The notes under the pieces are model-generated. The model saw only the letters and a program-made list of their open reading frames with translations, was not told where the DNA came from and ran no database searches. This document shows positions 63,346 through 64,000 of a stretch of DNA of 64,000 bases, piece by piece. The stretch comes from Methylobacterium organophilum. GTDB lineage: Bacteria > Pseudomonadota > Alphaproteobacteria > Rhizobiales > Beijerinckiaceae. Positions within the stretch are counted from its first letter, which is position 1; the number at the start of each line of letters is the position of its first letter. The position numbers were made by a program, and so were the translations under genes. The stretch is taken from positions 1 to 64,000 of the forward strand of contig NZ_BPQV01000006.1 in NCBI RefSeq assembly GCF_022179465.1. The letters are read 5' to 3'.

Positions 63346-64000
63346 GCCCCAACGCCCTCGCCTGGATCGACCAGGCCCTGCGGGCGGCCCGGCCGACCGC
63401 CCTGGCGGCGCTGCTGCGCTATTTCCGCGATCTCGACACCGCGGAAGAGGCCTTTCAGGAGGCCTGCCTGCGGGCCCTCGCCCATTGGCCGCGCAACGGG
63501 CCGCCCCGGGACCAGGCCGCCTGGCTGATCCTGGTCGGGCGCAATGCCGGGGTCGACGCCCTGCGCCGCCGCGCCCGGCAGGAAGCCCTGCCCGACGAGG
63601 CCGCCCTCTCCGATCTCGGCGACGCGGAGGCGGACATCGCCGAGCGTCTCGACGGGGCGCAGTATCGCGACGACATCCTGCGGCTGCTCTTCGTCTGCTG
63701 CCATCCGGACCTGCCCCGCACCCAGCAGATCGCGCTGGCCCTGCGCGTCGTCTCCGGCCTCTCGGTGACGCAGATCGCCCGCGCCTTCCTGGTGAGCGAG
63801 GCCGCCATGGAGCAGCGCATCACCCGGGCGAAGGGGCGGGTGGGGCGCTCCGACCTGCCCTTCGAGGCCCCGGGCGCCCCGGAGCGGGCGCGGCGCCTCG
63901 CGGGGGTCGCCGCCATGCTCTACCTCGTCTTCAACGAGGGCTATTCGGCCGGCTTCGAAGCGGTGGGCGCCCGCGCGCCGCTCTGTGACGAGGCGATCCG
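63342..64000 (+). CDS. ECF42-like RNA polymerase sigma factor (3' end outside window)
   Basis: The first 219 residues are visible. The sigma region 2 (Y-F-R-D-L-D-T-A-E-E-A-F-Q-E-A) is at about 27-41, region 4 (V-T-Q-I-A-R-A-F-L-V-S-E-A-A-M-E-Q-R) is at about 140-157, and the long C-terminal extension then begins (M-L-Y-L-V-F-N-E-G-Y). The DGPF partner upstream, coupled by an ATGA overlap, supports group ECF42, which lacks a classical anti-sigma factor. The gene runs off the end of the window. Confidence 0.88.
   Translation, partial: MSPNALAWIDQALRAARPTALAALLRYFRDLDTAEEAFQEACLRALAHWPRNGPPRDQAAWLILVGRNAGVDALRRRARQEALPDEAALSDLGDAEADIAERLDGAQYRDDILRLLFVCCHPDLPRTQQIALALRVVSGLSVTQIARAFLVSEAAMEQRITRAKGRVGRSDLPFEAPGAPERARRLAGVAAMLYLVFNEGYSAGFEAVGARAPLCDEAI

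Overview
The window is very high G+C chromosomal DNA, packed with genes and with no visible mobile elements. It comes from a PQQ-dependent, serine-cycle type methylotrophic alphaproteobacterium. The gene set and its order (fused pqqC/D, mxbDM next to pqqA, the fhc C-D-A-B block, mtdB/mch/fae, and a complete mxaFJGIRSACKLDEHB cluster) point to Methylobacterium or Methylorubrum. The genus is inferred from gene content alone.

Layout. (1) 86-7180, minus strand: the PQQ operon pqqABC/DE with two uncharacterised exported proteins translationally coupled behind pqqE, preceded by the two-component pair mxbD-mxbM. (2) 7318-23633: the tetrahydromethanopterin (H4MPT)/methylofuran C1 island. It holds the formyltransferase/hydrolase operon fhcBADC (minus), then on plus beta-RFAP synthase, mtdB, an ATP-grasp protein, mch, a RimK-like ATP-grasp protein, a CitG-like protein and fae. 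Next come an ethylene-receptor-like histidine kinase with a stand-alone receiver, a HisA-like protein, an MfnF-like protein and a 61-residue protein. (3) 23651-29246: small hypotheticals, a divergent mntR/mntH pair and a divergent LysR/SLC13-transporter pair. (4) 29374-40398: sdhCDAB, a protease-inhibitor-like lipoprotein, a D-alanyl-D-alanine carboxypeptidase, then tmk-holB-metG-tatD-MBL hydrolase. (5) 40416-52770, minus: the 14-gene methanol dehydrogenase cluster, read mxaF to mxaB. (6) 53125-64000: a divergent trypsin-like protease, periplasmic glucan genes (opgH, opgD-like), glmU-glmS, an acyl-CoA dehydrogenase, and a DGPF protein followed by an ECF42-like sigma factor cut by the window edge.

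How it works together: MxaFI oxidises methanol to formaldehyde in the periplasm using PQQ and Ca2+ and passes electrons to cytochrome cL (MxaG). MxaRSACKLD and MxaEH/MxaB mature and regulate the enzyme. Fae, MtdB, Mch and the Fhc complex then carry formaldehyde to formate on H4MPT and methylofuran. The ATP-grasp, CitG-like, HisA-like, MfnF-like and beta-RFAP synthase genes are the likely cofactor-building part. MxbDM is the regulator known to link pqq and mxa expression.

The most useful new observations are two short sequence motifs shared by the pqqA and mxaF upstream regions, a copper-site-conserving ethylene-receptor-like kinase directly after fae, a set of uncharacterised cofactor genes, and palindromes that enclose both stop codons at convergent gene ends. 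All positions and motifs were read by eye. No database search or alignment was run.
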